Below are positions 32,460 to 41,961 of a stretch of 64,000 nucleotides of DNA, in pieces. Position 1 is the stretch's first letter. Every line of letters begins with the position of its first letter. The translations under genes were made by a program, and so were the position numbers. Source of the stretch: Labilibaculum sp. DW002 (GTDB lineage: Bacteria > Bacteroidota > Bacteroidia > Bacteroidales > Marinifilaceae); contig NZ_JAKJSC010000001.1 in the NCBI RefSeq assembly GCF_029029525.1, positions 2,082,987 to 2,146,986 of the forward strand, written 5' to 3'. The notes under the pieces are model-generated. The model worked only from the letters and a program-made list of their open reading frames with translations, was not told the DNA's origin and did not search any database.

Positions 32460-34808
32460 TTATTCATATTTTAATATTCTTGCAGGTGCTTTTTGCGCTA
32501 AGCTATAAATTTGTCGATATACCGTTAACAAAGTTATTGATAATGAAATTACTCCTGCCAAAATAAAAATTCCAATCCCAATATCTATTCGATACGCAAA
32601 TCCTTTTAACCACCATTCCATTGCAAAATACGCCAGTACCCATGCAATTACATTTGATAACATCACCCACTTAAAAAATTCCTTCAATAACAAACTAAAT
32701 ACAATATCTATATTTGCTCCAAACACTTTTCGTAGTGCCATTTCTCTTGACTTTCGTTCTGTAACGAAAGACACCAATCCGAATAATCCTAAACTAGATA
32801 TAATAAATGCAATCAATGTAAAGGATAAAAATATCTTACTCATTCTAGATTCTGCCAAGTAAAAATATTTAAAATCCTCTTCAAGAAATCTGTAAGTAAA
32901 AGGAATATCTGGAACCAATTGATCCCATACTCTTCTTATTTTATTTATTATTGGCTGTGCATCATCAGCTATTCGTATGCCAATATATTTGAAAGCATCT
33001 GGTTGACGCATCATTATTAATGGCTCAACACCTACTTGTAAACTGTTAAAATTAAAATCTTTTACGATCCCAATCACCTCTCCCGAATATCCCCAAATGG
33101 TAACAAATTCACCAATTGTTTGAAGCATATTCATTTTTTGAGCTGCCGACTCATTGATGATAAACTTTAAACTATCCTCTCCATGTATTTTTGAGAAACC
33201 TCTTCCTTGAATAACATCCATTTCAAAGGTTTCAATAAAATCGTAATCGACAAAAGACAATTGAAATAATACATCTTCTGAACTAACTAATTTCCCTGGC
33301 CATTCAACATCCCAGGTTGAATTGCTAAAATTAACCGGCATTTGATTGGCTGCTGTAATCCACGAAACGCCAGAAATCTTAACCAACTCCTTTTTCAAAT
33401 CAGCATATACCGATTCAAAATCATCACCCATTTCAATATAAATCAAATCATCTTTATTGTAGCCAATATCTGACTCCTGCAAAAACTTCAATTGCTGATA
33501 TATAATCCCAGAGCATATAAAGAGTATGATCGACATTGTAAATTGAATTACAACCAAAACTCTTCGCAGACGGGCTGAATCTTTTCTTAATCCACCTCGA
33601 ACCACCTGAATAGGTATAAAAGAGGACAAAAATAAAGCAGGATAACTTCCTGAAACAATTCCTGTTAGAAATACAACTAGACCAACACTAAACAAAAAAT
33701 TAAAATCACTAAAGCTCAAACTTAAACTCCTATTGGTCAAGTCACTAAATACAGGCAACAATAACTCAACCAAAACAATTGCTATTCCTAAGGATATAAA
33801 AGTAAAGAAGATCGACTCTCCTAAAAATAAACTTATCAGTCCTTTTCTTTGGGCTCCTACAACCTTACGTATCGCAACCTCTTTTGATCTTCTTTCTGAT
33901 CGAGCTGTTGCCAAATTCATGTAATTAAAACAAGCAATTAGCAGTATTAAAACCGCAACAAACAAAAATACACGAACATACCAAACTCCTCCTACTCGGC
34001 TGTCATCAATAGCATGAAGGTGATAATTACTAAATGCTTGCAATGCTAATTCAACATTAGAACTTGGAATTCTAGCTTTGATAAACTTCCTTAATTTCTC
34101 AGAAATATCAACTGGCTTTGCATCTTCCCCTAGCCTAATAAAAGTATGAAAAGAATTTGCTTCCCAATCTGATAAATCATACTCCCAAAAATCTTCAAAA
34201 AAAGAAAAGGGAATCAAAAAATCAAAACTAATTGATGAATTTGCTGGAGGATTCTGAATAACAGCAGTAACCTCATATCTATATTTTGAATTAACTTCAA
34301 TTAATTCTCCAATTGGATCTAGATCTCCAAAATATTTGTTCGCCAATTTCTCCGTAAGAACAATTGAATAATCACTCTTTAAAGGATTTTCTTTCTCCCC
34401 CTTTATTATTGGGAATGAGAAAATTTTAAAAAAATCAGGATCTACAACCTTACCGCCATTCTCCACAAAACTTTCTCCATCAACAGATAGAATCAATTGT
34501 CCCCATGTACTAACCAATCGAGTAGAATAGTTAATCTCTGGAAATGATTTCTTTATTGACTCTGCTAATGGTGAAGGTGTTGAATAAACAGAAAAAACAT
34601 CGCCATCTGCATAATTTTGATTCTCATAAACACTATAAACTTGATCGATATTCTCATGAAAATCATCAAAGCCCGTTTCGTAATCAACCCATATTAAAAT
34701 GAGTAAAGTACAAGTTATACCTGTTGCCAAACCTAAAATATTCACCAAAGAATAAACTTTTTGTCGGTACAGACTTCTTAAAACGGTATTCAACAGAATT
34801 TTCAGCAT
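32460..34808 (-). CDS. ABC transporter permease, FtsX/MacB-like (first permease)
   Basis: A 782-residue inner-membrane protein with the same two-copy FtsX layout as the other permease of this operon. It has an N-terminal helix (about 21-41), a periplasmic domain, FtsX core helices (about 275-420, with RSERRSKEVAIRKVVGA), a second periplasmic domain, and a second FtsX core (about 660-770, with RKSREMALRKVFGA). It ends in PARILKYE. The two permeases are clearly related but divergent, so they may form a heterodimer around the shared ATPase. The start is 4 bp after the adaptor stop, so the two are surely cotranscribed. Confidence 0.88.
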   Translation of the reverse strand: MLKILLNTVLRSLYRQKVYSLVNILGLATGITCTLLILIWVDYETGFDDFHENIDQVYSVYENQNYADGDVFSVYSTPSPLAESIKKSFPEINYSTRLVSTWGQLILSVDGESFVENGGKVVDPDFFKIFSFPIIKGEKENPLKSDYSIVLTEKLANKYFGDLDPIGELIEVNSKYRYEVTAVIQNPPANSSISFDFLIPFSFFEDFWEYDLSDWEANSFHTFIRLGEDAKPVDISEKLRKFIKARIPSSNVELALQAFSNYHLHAIDDSRVGGVWYVRVFLFVAVLILLIACFNYMNLATARSERRSKEVAIRKVVGAQRKGLISLFLGESIFFTFISLGIAIVLVELLLPVFSDLTNRSLSLSFSDFNFLFSVGLVVFLTGIVSGSYPALFLSSFIPIQVVRGGLRKDSARLRRVLVVIQFTMSIILFICSGIIYQQLKFLQESDIGYNKDDLIYIEMGDDFESVYADLKKELVKISGVSWITAANQMPVNFSNSTWDVEWPGKLVSSEDVLFQLSFVDYDFIETFEMDVIQGRGFSKIHGEDSLKFIINESAAQKMNMLQTIGEFVTIWGYSGEVIGIVKDFNFNSLQVGVEPLIMMRQPDAFKYIGIRIADDAQPIINKIRRVWDQLVPDIPFTYRFLEEDFKYFYLAESRMSKIFLSFTLIAFIISSLGLFGLVSFVTERKSREMALRKVFGANIDIVFSLLLKEFFKWVMLSNVIAWVLAYFAMEWWLKGFAYRIDIGIGIFILAGVISLSITLLTVYRQIYSLAQKAPARILKYE

Positions 34809-34812
34809 TAGC

Positions 34813-36063
34813 TTATTTTAAGACCAACTTATCAACATCACCATATGATTCATACCCGTTAGCAACAACTTTTTCTCCTGGGGCTAATCCTTCTAAAACT
34901 TCATAGTATTTCGGATTTTGATTGCCTAATTTAATTGCTCTTTTGGTTGCAAAACTGCCACTTGGATCAATAACAAATATCCACTGTCCACCAGTACTTT
35001 GAAAAAATCCACCACGAGGAATCAATATCGCCTCTCTAGGCTCGCCAAGTTCAATCTTTGTTCGAAAAGTTTGTCCTGTTCGAATACCAGAAGGTAATTC
35101 TCCAATAAATTTCATATCAATCTCAAACTGACCACCCCGAACTTCAGGATAAACCTTATATACTATCAAATTATACTCTTTGCCACTAAATTTAAATTTA
35201 GCTTTTAATCCCTTACTTAAACGAGCAATGTAAAGCTCATCCACCATGGCATTAATTTTATAATTATCAAGAACATTAACCTGTCCTAATCGCTGACCTC
35301 TAGCCTTCGACTCACCTAATTCTGCATTTAGGGAACCTAACTGACCTGTAACAGGAGCTTTAACATTCAAATTCTGAAGTTTTGCACGAACCAACTCAAG
35401 ATTATTTTCCATATTTCTTAGGTTGGCATCCAAACGTTGAATCTGTATTGTTCTTGCTAAGGAATCTGTTCTTTGTCGCAACAACAGTAGATCCTTTGAT
35501 TGCTGAAAATATTTAAAATTATCATTAGATTCATCGAATTCTTCCCTAGAAATAAGATCCTTCTCATAAAAAATTTTATTTCTTTTAAAAGCTCTTCTAC
35601 TTTTAGACAAACTCAATTCAATATCCAACAAACTTCTTTTAATACTCAAACGATCCTGCTGCATACTCAAACGAGTATCTCTTAATCGATTTACTTGTTC
35701 GGTAAAAGCTGCTTCCGAATTCAAAATTTGAAGATTTAACTCTGAATTACTTAAACGAAGAATGACATCTCCCTTTTGGACCATACTTCCTTCTTCCAAC
35801 AAAATCTCCTCAACACGACCACCTTCAATTGCGTCTAAATACACAGTGGTTATCGGATTAACCGTCCCTGTTCTAGCAATATACTCCTGAAAATGATCCG
35901 ATTGAACTTCTGCGATCGATAACTTATCTCTATCCACTCGTAAGCGAGAACCTGGTTCTCCTAAAAAGGCTGCATATAATATAATTACAGCTAAAACAGC
36001 TCCTGCCAAATACCAATTCTTCTTTTGTAAATACCAGGGTTTCTTTTCAATAATTCTATCCAT
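34813..36063 (-). CDS. Membrane-fusion (HlyD/RND-type) periplasmic adaptor
   Basis: A 416-residue adaptor that would link the inner-membrane ABC pump to an outer-membrane channel. It has a single N-terminal membrane helix (about 15-31), a lipoyl-like half (EEGSMVQKGDVILRLSN; about 93-110), a long alpha-helical hairpin (about 115-235), a second lipoyl half (VKAPVTGQLGSL; about 236-247), then beta-barrel and membrane-proximal domains to the end. It is the first gene of the operon. A candidate -24/-12 promoter lies 47-63 bp upstream. No TolC-like gene is present in this window. Confidence 0.88.
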   Translation of the reverse strand: MDRIIEKKPWYLQKKNWYLAGAVLAVIILYAAFLGEPGSRLRVDRDKLSIAEVQSDHFQEYIARTGTVNPITTVYLDAIEGGRVEEILLEEGSMVQKGDVILRLSNSELNLQILNSEAAFTEQVNRLRDTRLSMQQDRLSIKRSLLDIELSLSKSRRAFKRNKIFYEKDLISREEFDESNDNFKYFQQSKDLLLLRQRTDSLARTIQIQRLDANLRNMENNLELVRAKLQNLNVKAPVTGQLGSLNAELGESKARGQRLGQVNVLDNYKINAMVDELYIARLSKGLKAKFKFSGKEYNLIVYKVYPEVRGGQFEIDMKFIGELPSGIRTGQTFRTKIELGEPREAILIPRGGFFQSTGGQWIFVIDPSGSFATKRAIKLGNQNPKYYEVLEGLAPGEKVVANGYESYGDVDKLVLK

Positions 36064-36109
36064 TATTTTTTTGACTTCTTTAATCCTTTTTCAAACACAT
36101 GCAGAATAT

Positions 36110-36126
36110 AACCACTATCATGCCAA
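36110..36126 (-). promoter_or_regulatory. Candidate sigma54 (-24/-12) promoter of the ABC efflux operon
   Basis: The minus strand reads TTGGCATGATAGTGGTT, against the consensus TTGGCACGNNNNTTGCW. The -24 half is nearly perfect; the -12 half has GT in place of GC. The predicted transcript start near 36100 gives a leader of about 37 nt. The divergent neighbour is a sigma54-type response regulator. Confidence 0.45.
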
Positions 36127-36184
36127 AACACTTTTAACATTGATTAACAATTCATTAAAAAAGTCAAACCTACTGATATACATG

Positions 36185-36215
36185 ACACTGTGAACGAAAA
36201 CAATACAAACAGTGT
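36185..36215. promoter_or_regulatory. Inverted repeat, candidate enhancer site for the response regulator
   Basis: ACACTGT (36185-36191) and ACAGTGT (36209-36215) form a perfect 7-bp inverted repeat with a 17-nt spacer. It is centred about 100 bp upstream of the predicted sigma54 start and lies in the divergent regulator/efflux intergenic region. Confidence 0.4.
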
Positions 36216-36313
36216 ACGTATGCGAACATTTTTCTTTTAATTCTGAATTAATAATGATACCTTGAATTCATATTTACACAATATAACCCGAACCGACAAA
36301 TTAGTTTTCAATT

Positions 36314-37693
36314 ATGGCAAATCAAAAAAACGGAAAAATACTAGCTATAGATGACAATGAAGACATCCTCTTCTCTTTAAAGCTTCTTCTAAAGCAACAC
36401 GTGGAATTAATCAATACAGAATCTAATCCAGAAATGATTCCAAAACTAATGAAACAGGATCATTACGATGTGATTTTATTAGATATGAATTTTACGAAAG
36501 ATGCAATTAGTGGACAGGAAGGATATCATTGGCTAAATAAAATATTAGAAATTGATCCACAGGCTGTTGTTTTATTTATTACGGCATATGGTGATATTGA
36601 AAAATCAGTCAAAGCAATTAAAGCTGGCGCTACTGATTTCATACTTAAACCATGGCAAAATGAAAAGCTTCTTGCTACAATTTCTTCAGCTATAAAATTA
36701 CGCAGATCGAAAGATGAAGTTAGCGAATTGAAAACCAAACAAAAGGAATTAAACGCTGTTCTTGATCAACCTTTTAACGATTTTATTGGAACTTCTCCTG
36801 AAATGCAGCAAGTGTTCTCTACCATTACTAAGGTTGCGGTTACTGATGCCAATGTTTTAATTCTCGGAGAAAATGGCACAGGAAAAGAACTTGTTGCCAG
36901 AGCATTACATCGAAATTCAGCTCGTAAAGATGAAGTTTTTGTAAGCGTTGACTTGGGGTCAATTAATGAAAACTTGTTTGAAAGCGAATTATTTGGCCAT
37001 GTAAAAGGAGCCTTTACAGATGCAAGAACCGATCGACCAGGAAGATTTGAAATAGCATCTGGCGGAACCTTATTTTTAGATGAGATAGGCAATTTGAGTT
37101 TGCCAATGCAGGCAAAACTACTTACCGTATTGGAACGCAGAGAAGTTATTCGCGTAGGATCAAACAAACCAATTCCTATTGATATCCGCTTGATTTGCGC
37201 TACTAACATGCAACTAAAACAAATGGCATCTGAAGAAAAATATCGTCAGGATTTACTCTATCGAATCAATACGGTTGAAATTACACTTCCTGCTCTACGA
37301 GAGAGATATGAGGATATACCACTGTTGGCAAATCACTTTTTGGAAATCTATTCAAAGAAATACAAAAAAGGAATTAACCCGCTTTCGAAAGGCTGCTTAA
37401 ATAAATTATACGATTACAGTTGGCCAGGAAATGTAAGGGAACTTCAACACCTGATGGAACGCGCCATAATTATGGCTGATGATCGAAATCTAGACCCTAA
37501 TGATTTTCAAGTTAGCACCGAAAGAAATGGTCAGGAAGATGTAGAATTCGATTCTTATAATCTTGAAGAAGTTGAAAAAAATATCATTCAAAAAGTTTTA
37601 AAAACAAACAAAGGGAATATTTCAAAAGCGGCTGGCGAATTAGGCCTTACTCGAACATCTCTTTATCGCAGATTAGAAAAATATGGTTTATAA
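36314..37693 (+). CDS. Sigma54-interacting response regulator (NtrC family)
   Basis: A 459-residue transcription activator. The receiver domain (about 8-125) has acidic residues DD at 13-14, phospho-acceptor D57 and LKPW near 111. The AAA+ domain (about 155-385) carries Walker A GENGTGKE, Walker B GGTLFLDEIG and an R-finger region. The sigma54-contact loop reads GAFTDA instead of the canonical GAFTGA. A Fis-type HTH ends the protein (GNISKAAGELGLTRTSLYRR). The kinase gene overlaps it by 11 bp. The divergent efflux operon is the obvious target and carries a candidate -24/-12 promoter. Confidence 0.92.
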   Translation: MANQKNGKILAIDDNEDILFSLKLLLKQHVELINTESNPEMIPKLMKQDHYDVILLDMNFTKDAISGQEGYHWLNKILEIDPQAVVLFITAYGDIEKSVKAIKAGATDFILKPWQNEKLLATISSAIKLRRSKDEVSELKTKQKELNAVLDQPFNDFIGTSPEMQQVFSTITKVAVTDANVLILGENGTGKELVARALHRNSARKDEVFVSVDLGSINENLFESELFGHVKGAFTDARTDRPGRFEIASGGTLFLDEIGNLSLPMQAKLLTVLERREVIRVGSNKPIPIDIRLICATNMQLKQMASEEKYRQDLLYRINTVEITLPALRERYEDIPLLANHFLEIYSKKYKKGINPLSKGCLNKLYDYSWPGNVRELQHLMERAIIMADDRNLDPNDFQVSTERNGQEDVEFDSYNLEEVEKNIIQKVLKTNKGNISKAAGELGLTRTSLYRRLEKYGL

Positions 37694-39041
37694 AAGCTTC
37701 CGTGTCAATTTTATAATAAGAATTATCGTTCTTTCTGCAACGATATTCTTATTGTTTTATCTAGTTGCAAAAAAGAGCTTATACTTTACTGCAAGCTTAA
37801 CTCTTATTGCCATCGTTTATCAGATAATAGAAATTATTAAATATGTGGAAAAAACCAACCGCTTACTTAAGAATTTCCTTGAATCGATTCGATACTCCGA
37901 TTTCACACGTAACTTTCAAGTCCAAGGTCTTGGTAGCTCGTTTGACAAACTACAAGAGTCATTTAATGCCGTTATTACTGATTTTCAAAAAATAAGAGCG
38001 GAAAAAGAAGAACATTACTTTTACCTGCAGACCGTAATACAGCACATTGGAATTAGTTTAATTGCTTTTCACAAAGATGGAAAAGTAGAGATGATAAACA
38101 ATGCGTCTAAAAAGCTCTTTCAAGTTAGTAATCTAAAGAAAATACAAGACTTAAGCTCCTTTAGTCAAGAGTTGGTTGACAACCTTTTAAGCCTGAAGCA
38201 TGGTGAGAATACACTTATCAAAGTCGTCGACAATGAAGACATTCTGAAACTGTCAGTTTATGCTACCGAATTCAAAATCAATAACAGACAAGTTGTTTTG
38301 GTTTCAATTAAAAACATCCAATACGAATTGGAAGAACAAGAAATTGAATCATGGCAAAAATTGATTCGAGTATTGACGCATGAAATCATGAACTCCATTA
38401 CGCCGATCTCATCGCTTTCTACAACGCTTACAACAATCTTAGATGACTTTGGTGCAAACAACACAAACAAGTTCCAAGAAGACGACCTAGAAACATTAAA
38501 CGAGGTTAAAATGGCTCTTGAAACAATTCACAAAAGAAGTTCAGGTCTTTTGCATTTTGTTGATACCTATCGCAACCTTACCAAAATACCAAAACCTAGC
38601 TTTGGCATTTTTCAGGTTCAAAAATTATTCGATAACATTCATCGCTTAATGGCCGAAGAAATAAAAAGAAAAGGCATCGAATGCGATATCAGTATCAATC
38701 CAGAGTCTATTGAACTTTCGGCCGACGAACAATTATTAGAGCAGGTACTCATCAATCTTATTAAAAACTCGATACACGCTTTAGAACAAACCGAAAATCC
38801 TAAAATAGAGATGAAAGCCTTTATGAATAAAAGAGGGCGGATATCGATTCAAATTAGCGATAATGGGCAAGGGATTATAAAAGAAGTATTAGACAAGGTA
38901 TTTATCCCATTCTTTACCACCAAACCAAAAGGCTCTGGAATTGGTTTAAGTCTATCAAAACAAATTTTACGATTGCATGGCGGAACAATAACTGCACAAT
39001 CTGTTCCAAATGAAAAAACTAGTTTTACACTTACATTTTAA
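37683..39041 (+). CDS. Sensor histidine kinase partner of the NtrC-type regulator
   Basis: A 452-residue kinase with two membrane helices at the N-terminus (about 9-27 and 34-51) and almost no periplasmic part, so it probably senses a signal within the membrane or in the cytoplasm. A HAMP-like/PAS-like region (about 60-200) leads to the phospho-acceptor HEIMNSITPISSL (His at about 233). The ATPase domain shows NLIKNSIHAL, DNGQGI, the FFTTKPKGSGIGLSL lid and a terminal strand ending FTLTF. It overlaps the regulator gene by 11 bp, which implies coupled translation. Confidence 0.9.
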   Translation: MVYKSFRVNFIIRIIVLSATIFLLFYLVAKKSLYFTASLTLIAIVYQIIEIIKYVEKTNRLLKNFLESIRYSDFTRNFQVQGLGSSFDKLQESFNAVITDFQKIRAEKEEHYFYLQTVIQHIGISLIAFHKDGKVEMINNASKKLFQVSNLKKIQDLSSFSQELVDNLLSLKHGENTLIKVVDNEDILKLSVYATEFKINNRQVVLVSIKNIQYELEEQEIESWQKLIRVLTHEIMNSITPISSLSTTLTTILDDFGANNTNKFQEDDLETLNEVKMALETIHKRSSGLLHFVDTYRNLTKIPKPSFGIFQVQKLFDNIHRLMAEEIKRKGIECDISINPESIELSADEQLLEQVLINLIKNSIHALEQTENPKIEMKAFMNKRGRISIQISDNGQGIIKEVLDKVFIPFFTTKPKGSGIGLSLSKQILRLHGGTITAQSVPNEKTSFTLTF

Positions 39042-39138
39042 CATTTTTTAACATTGAAATAATTTTAAATTAACAAATTCTTTCGCTAAATTTAAAGGGC
39101 AAATCAATTTCTAACCATTAATAAAAACTTTAGAGCAT

Positions 39139-39378
39139 ATGACTAAAACCATAACATTCAATGAGTTGAGAAAGATTAAAGATCGTTTGCCAGATGGAAG
39201 TATGCAAAGGATTGCGGAAGAATTACAATTAGAAGTAGAAACAGTTAGGAATTATTTTGGTGGAACAAAAGGTAAAAGCACTGGAATTCACGTTGAACAA
39301 GGACCTTATGGCGGTATTGTTGAACTAGATGACACAACAATTCTAAATAGCGCTTTTCGTATTTTGGAAAATGCCTAA
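39139..39378 (+). CDS. Small HTH-like DNA-binding protein, hypothetical
   Basis: A 79-residue protein of unknown role. Residues about 8-42 (FNELRKIKDRLP, then MQRIAEELQLEVETVRNYF) look like a short helix-turn-helix, and the C-terminal half has a Gly-rich turn (EQGPYGGIVELDD). It stands alone between the two-component genes and the convergent rex gene and has its own terminator. DNA binding is inferred from the helix pattern only. Confidence 0.72.
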   Translation: MTKTITFNELRKIKDRLPDGSMQRIAEELQLEVETVRNYFGGTKGKSTGIHVEQGPYGGIVELDDTTILNSAFRILENA

Positions 39379-39400
39379 TATTTGTAAACATCAATAAATT

Positions 39401-39442
39401 AAAAAACAGGGCTGTTGATTCATTTCAACAGCCCTGTTTTTT
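39401..39442. terminator. Strong bidirectional terminator
   Basis: An 18-bp perfect stem (39401-39418 with 39425-39442) with a 6-nt loop and A/T-run ends. It lies between the convergent small HTH gene and rex. Confidence 0.92.
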
Positions 39443-39461
39443 ATATCCTTTATTTCATCTC

Positions 39462-40118
39462 TTAAAGAGCTTCTTCCTTATCGGTATGAATCTTATTAAA
39501 AATGATTGCCAAGTTGGCATAAAGCGAAGTATTTTGAACCACTATATCATCTGGTACTTTAATACGTGCCGGCGTAAAGTTCCAAATAGCTTTTACTCCC
39601 CAAGCAGCCATTAAATCGGCCACCGATTGGGCATATTCTGCAGGTACAGTTATAATCCCAATGATTGCTTTCATTTCTTGAGCTAAATCACGAAACTGAT
39701 CAATATGGAAAACTTCAATATCATTTATTTTCTTTCCTACAATGCCAGGATTAACATCAAAAGCTGCTACAATATCAAGCCCAAAATTTTCCAAACCATC
39801 ATCATGCAAAAGAGCTGATCCCAACGAACCAGCACCTACAAGAAAAGCCTGATCCATAACAGTAAACCCTAAAAAGCTAGAAAGAATATCAACCATAGCC
39901 CTAACCTCATAACCAACTCTCGTTTTTCCCACAATACTTGTATATGACAAATCTTTGGTTACCTGAGTAGGGTCAATATTCATATAGTTGGCAATCTGAG
40001 TAGAAGAAACAAACTCTTGTCCTTTCTTTAATAAACCTTCAGAAAATGCCAAGTAGGACGGCATGCGACGTATAGTCGGCTCAGGAACCCCCTGATTTTT
40101 TTTAGAACTTTGAACCAT
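39462..40118 (-). CDS. rex: Redox-sensing transcriptional repressor Rex
   Basis: A 218-residue repressor that senses the NADH/NAD+ ratio and normally controls fermentation and respiration genes. The N-terminal winged helix (about 12-85; PEPTIRRMPSYLAF, IDPTQVTKDLSY) is followed by a Rossmann domain with GAGSLGSALL (about 95-104) and the C-terminal swapped helix with SLYANLAIIF. The length is normal. A TACTTTTG promoter box lies 29 bp upstream. Possible targets include the hydrogenase in this window, but I saw no clear operator there. Confidence 0.93.
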   Translation of the reverse strand: MVQSSKKNQGVPEPTIRRMPSYLAFSEGLLKKGQEFVSSTQIANYMNIDPTQVTKDLSYTSIVGKTRVGYEVRAMVDILSSFLGFTVMDQAFLVGAGSLGSALLHDDGLENFGLDIVAAFDVNPGIVGKKINDIEVFHIDQFRDLAQEMKAIIGIITVPAEYAQSVADLMAAWGVKAIWNFTPARIKVPDDIVVQNTSLYANLAIIFNKIHTDKEEAL

Positions 40119-40146
40119 AGTTTCTTTCTTACACCTAAAACGAAAA

Positions 40147-40154
40147 CAAAAGTA
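40147..40154 (-). promoter_or_regulatory. -7 promoter box of rex
   Basis: TACTTTTG on the minus strand, 29 bp before the rex ATG, matches TAnnTTTG. Confidence 0.5.
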
Positions 40155-40269
40155 ACCAAGTTTTTATTAAAGAAAAAATTCTTTAATGGTTTTTTTTGTA
40201 ATACAAGTTATTCTTTGAGTAAATGGCGCTGGGGATAAAATAAGGATTCTTCTTAAATCCTTATAATAG

Positions 40270-40344
40270 TGGGCGATATAGGATTCGAACCTATGACCCC
40301 TTGGGTGTAAACCAAGTGCTCTGAACCAACTGAGCTAATCGCCC
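40270..40344 (-). tRNA. tRNA-Val (anticodon TAC)
   Basis: A complete cloverleaf on the minus strand: 7-bp acceptor stem GGGCGAT/ATCGCCC, D arm GCTC...GAGC, anticodon stem CTTGG/CCAAG with loop TTTACAC (anticodon TAC), and T arm containing GGTTCGAATCC. The discriminator base is A. The 3' CCA is not encoded, in line with the CCA-adding enzyme at 11.1 kb. Confidence 0.96.
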
Positions 40345-40403
40345 TTAACGGGTGCAAATATAAACAGAAAATATTAGCACCGCAATAAATTTATAGCTTT
40401 TGT

Positions 40404-41690
40404 TTAAACGACTTCTGCAACAACAAAAGTACTACCTCCAACAAATATCAAATCATTTTCATTCGAATTATCTTTGGCTGACCTCAAAGCTAAACTCACT
40501 GTTTCGTAGGTGTTACCATTCAAACCAAACGCTTTTGCTTTCTTCGCTAATACATTCTGATCTAATGCTCTAGGAATATTTGCCCGGGTAAAATAGTAGT
40601 TCGCACTTTTAGGAATTAGCTTTAAAATATCATCAATATTCTTATCATCAACAACACCAAAAACAATGTGTAGATTTCTGTAATCCATAGATTCTATTTG
40701 CGATATTATTTCTTTAATACCAGCAACATTATGCCCAGTATCACAAATCACCAAAGGATCCTTACTAATTGTGTACCAGCGTCCTAACAAACCTGTATCT
40801 GCAACAACATTCGACAAACCATGTTTAATAGCACTGTTTGCTATTTCAAGTCCTTGTTGAATCAATTTATCGCAAACGCACAATGCTGTTCTTATATTTT
40901 TAACCTGATAACTACCTAACAGATCACAATTTATTCTTACTTCTTCGTTCTTCGATATACTTCGATAAATTATATGTCGATGATGATCCCTTAATTCTGA
41001 AGACTTAATTTCATACTTATCCTCAGAATAAATAAGCTCTGTATTTTTATCTGCTGAAAAACGTTCAAAAACTGGAAAGATTTCTTCTTGCTTCTCTCCT
41101 ACAACAACCGGGACATTCGTTTTTATAATTCCTGCTTTTTCGCCAGCTATTTGAGTGATATCATTACCCAACAAATTCGTATGATCTTTACTTATATTGG
41201 TTATTACCGATACCAAGGGATTGATAATATTTGTAGAATCTAATCTCCCTCCTAAACCAACTTCAACAACAGCAATATCGACCTTTTGATCTGCAAAATA
41301 TTCAAAAGCCATTGCAACGGTCATTTCAAAAAATGAAGGACACAATTCTTCAAATTTCTCACGATGTTCAGCTATAAATTTCACCACATGATCTTCAGTA
41401 ATCATCTCTCCATTTATTTTTACACGCTCTCGAAAATCACGTAAATGAGGAGAAGTATACAGTCCGACCTTGTAACCTGACGCCTGCAATACCGAAGCTA
41501 CAGCATGAGACACCGAACCTTTTCCATTTGTGCCTGCAACATGAATGGTCTTAAATTCCTTATGCGGATGATCAAAATACTCATCAAGAGCCAAGGTTGT
41601 ATCCAAATTTGCCTTGTAAGCAGCCTTCCCTGTGCGTTGATACATAGGGAGTTTAGTAAACATGTAATCTAATGTTTCTTTGTAATTCAT
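40404..41690 (-). CDS. folC: Bifunctional folylpolyglutamate synthase/dihydrofolate synthase
   Basis: Adds glutamate to dihydropteroate and to reduced folates in the cytoplasm. The 428-residue protein has the P-loop GTNGKGSVSH (about 52-61), YTSPHL (about 77-82), the Mur-ligase-type metal segment VVEVGLGGRLDSTN (about 142-155) and NISKDHTNLLG. The C-terminal part has DTGHNVAGI. The start is set at ATG 41690, because the upstream in-frame stretch to 41759 is a hydrophobic, non-conserved extension from AT-rich spacer. Confidence 0.93.
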   Translation of the reverse strand: MNYKETLDYMFTKLPMYQRTGKAAYKANLDTTLALDEYFDHPHKEFKTIHVAGTNGKGSVSHAVASVLQASGYKVGLYTSPHLRDFRERVKINGEMITEDHVVKFIAEHREKFEELCPSFFEMTVAMAFEYFADQKVDIAVVEVGLGGRLDSTNIINPLVSVITNISKDHTNLLGNDITQIAGEKAGIIKTNVPVVVGEKQEEIFPVFERFSADKNTELIYSEDKYEIKSSELRDHHRHIIYRSISKNEEVRINCDLLGSYQVKNIRTALCVCDKLIQQGLEIANSAIKHGLSNVVADTGLLGRWYTISKDPLVICDTGHNVAGIKEIISQIESMDYRNLHIVFGVVDDKNIDDILKLIPKSANYYFTRANIPRALDQNVLAKKAKAFGLNGNTYETVSLALRSAKDNSNENDLIFVGGSTFVVAEVV

Positions 41691-41961
41691 TTTCAAAACT
41701 CCAGTAATATAAATGATTTTACAAAGAAGAATAAAATTTCTTAAAAATTCCTTTAACAAGTTGAATTTCCTACATTTTTTGCTAATTTAATAGTAGAAAA
41801 TACTACTGTTTAATTGAAAAAATCAATCGATAAAAAATTACAAAAGCGAACAAACCTGCTTCAAAAGGTATAACAAATTAAACACAAGTATTTTGCAATC
41901 ACTGTAAAGTAAATATACGACAGTCAATCCCAGTCGAAATTAACCTCTAACACCATTCATT

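Noticed and set aside
36766-37209. A 147-codon open frame on the minus strand inside the response regulator gene
   Set aside because: It is the antisense of a well-conserved AAA+ domain, has no initiation context and no recognisable domain.
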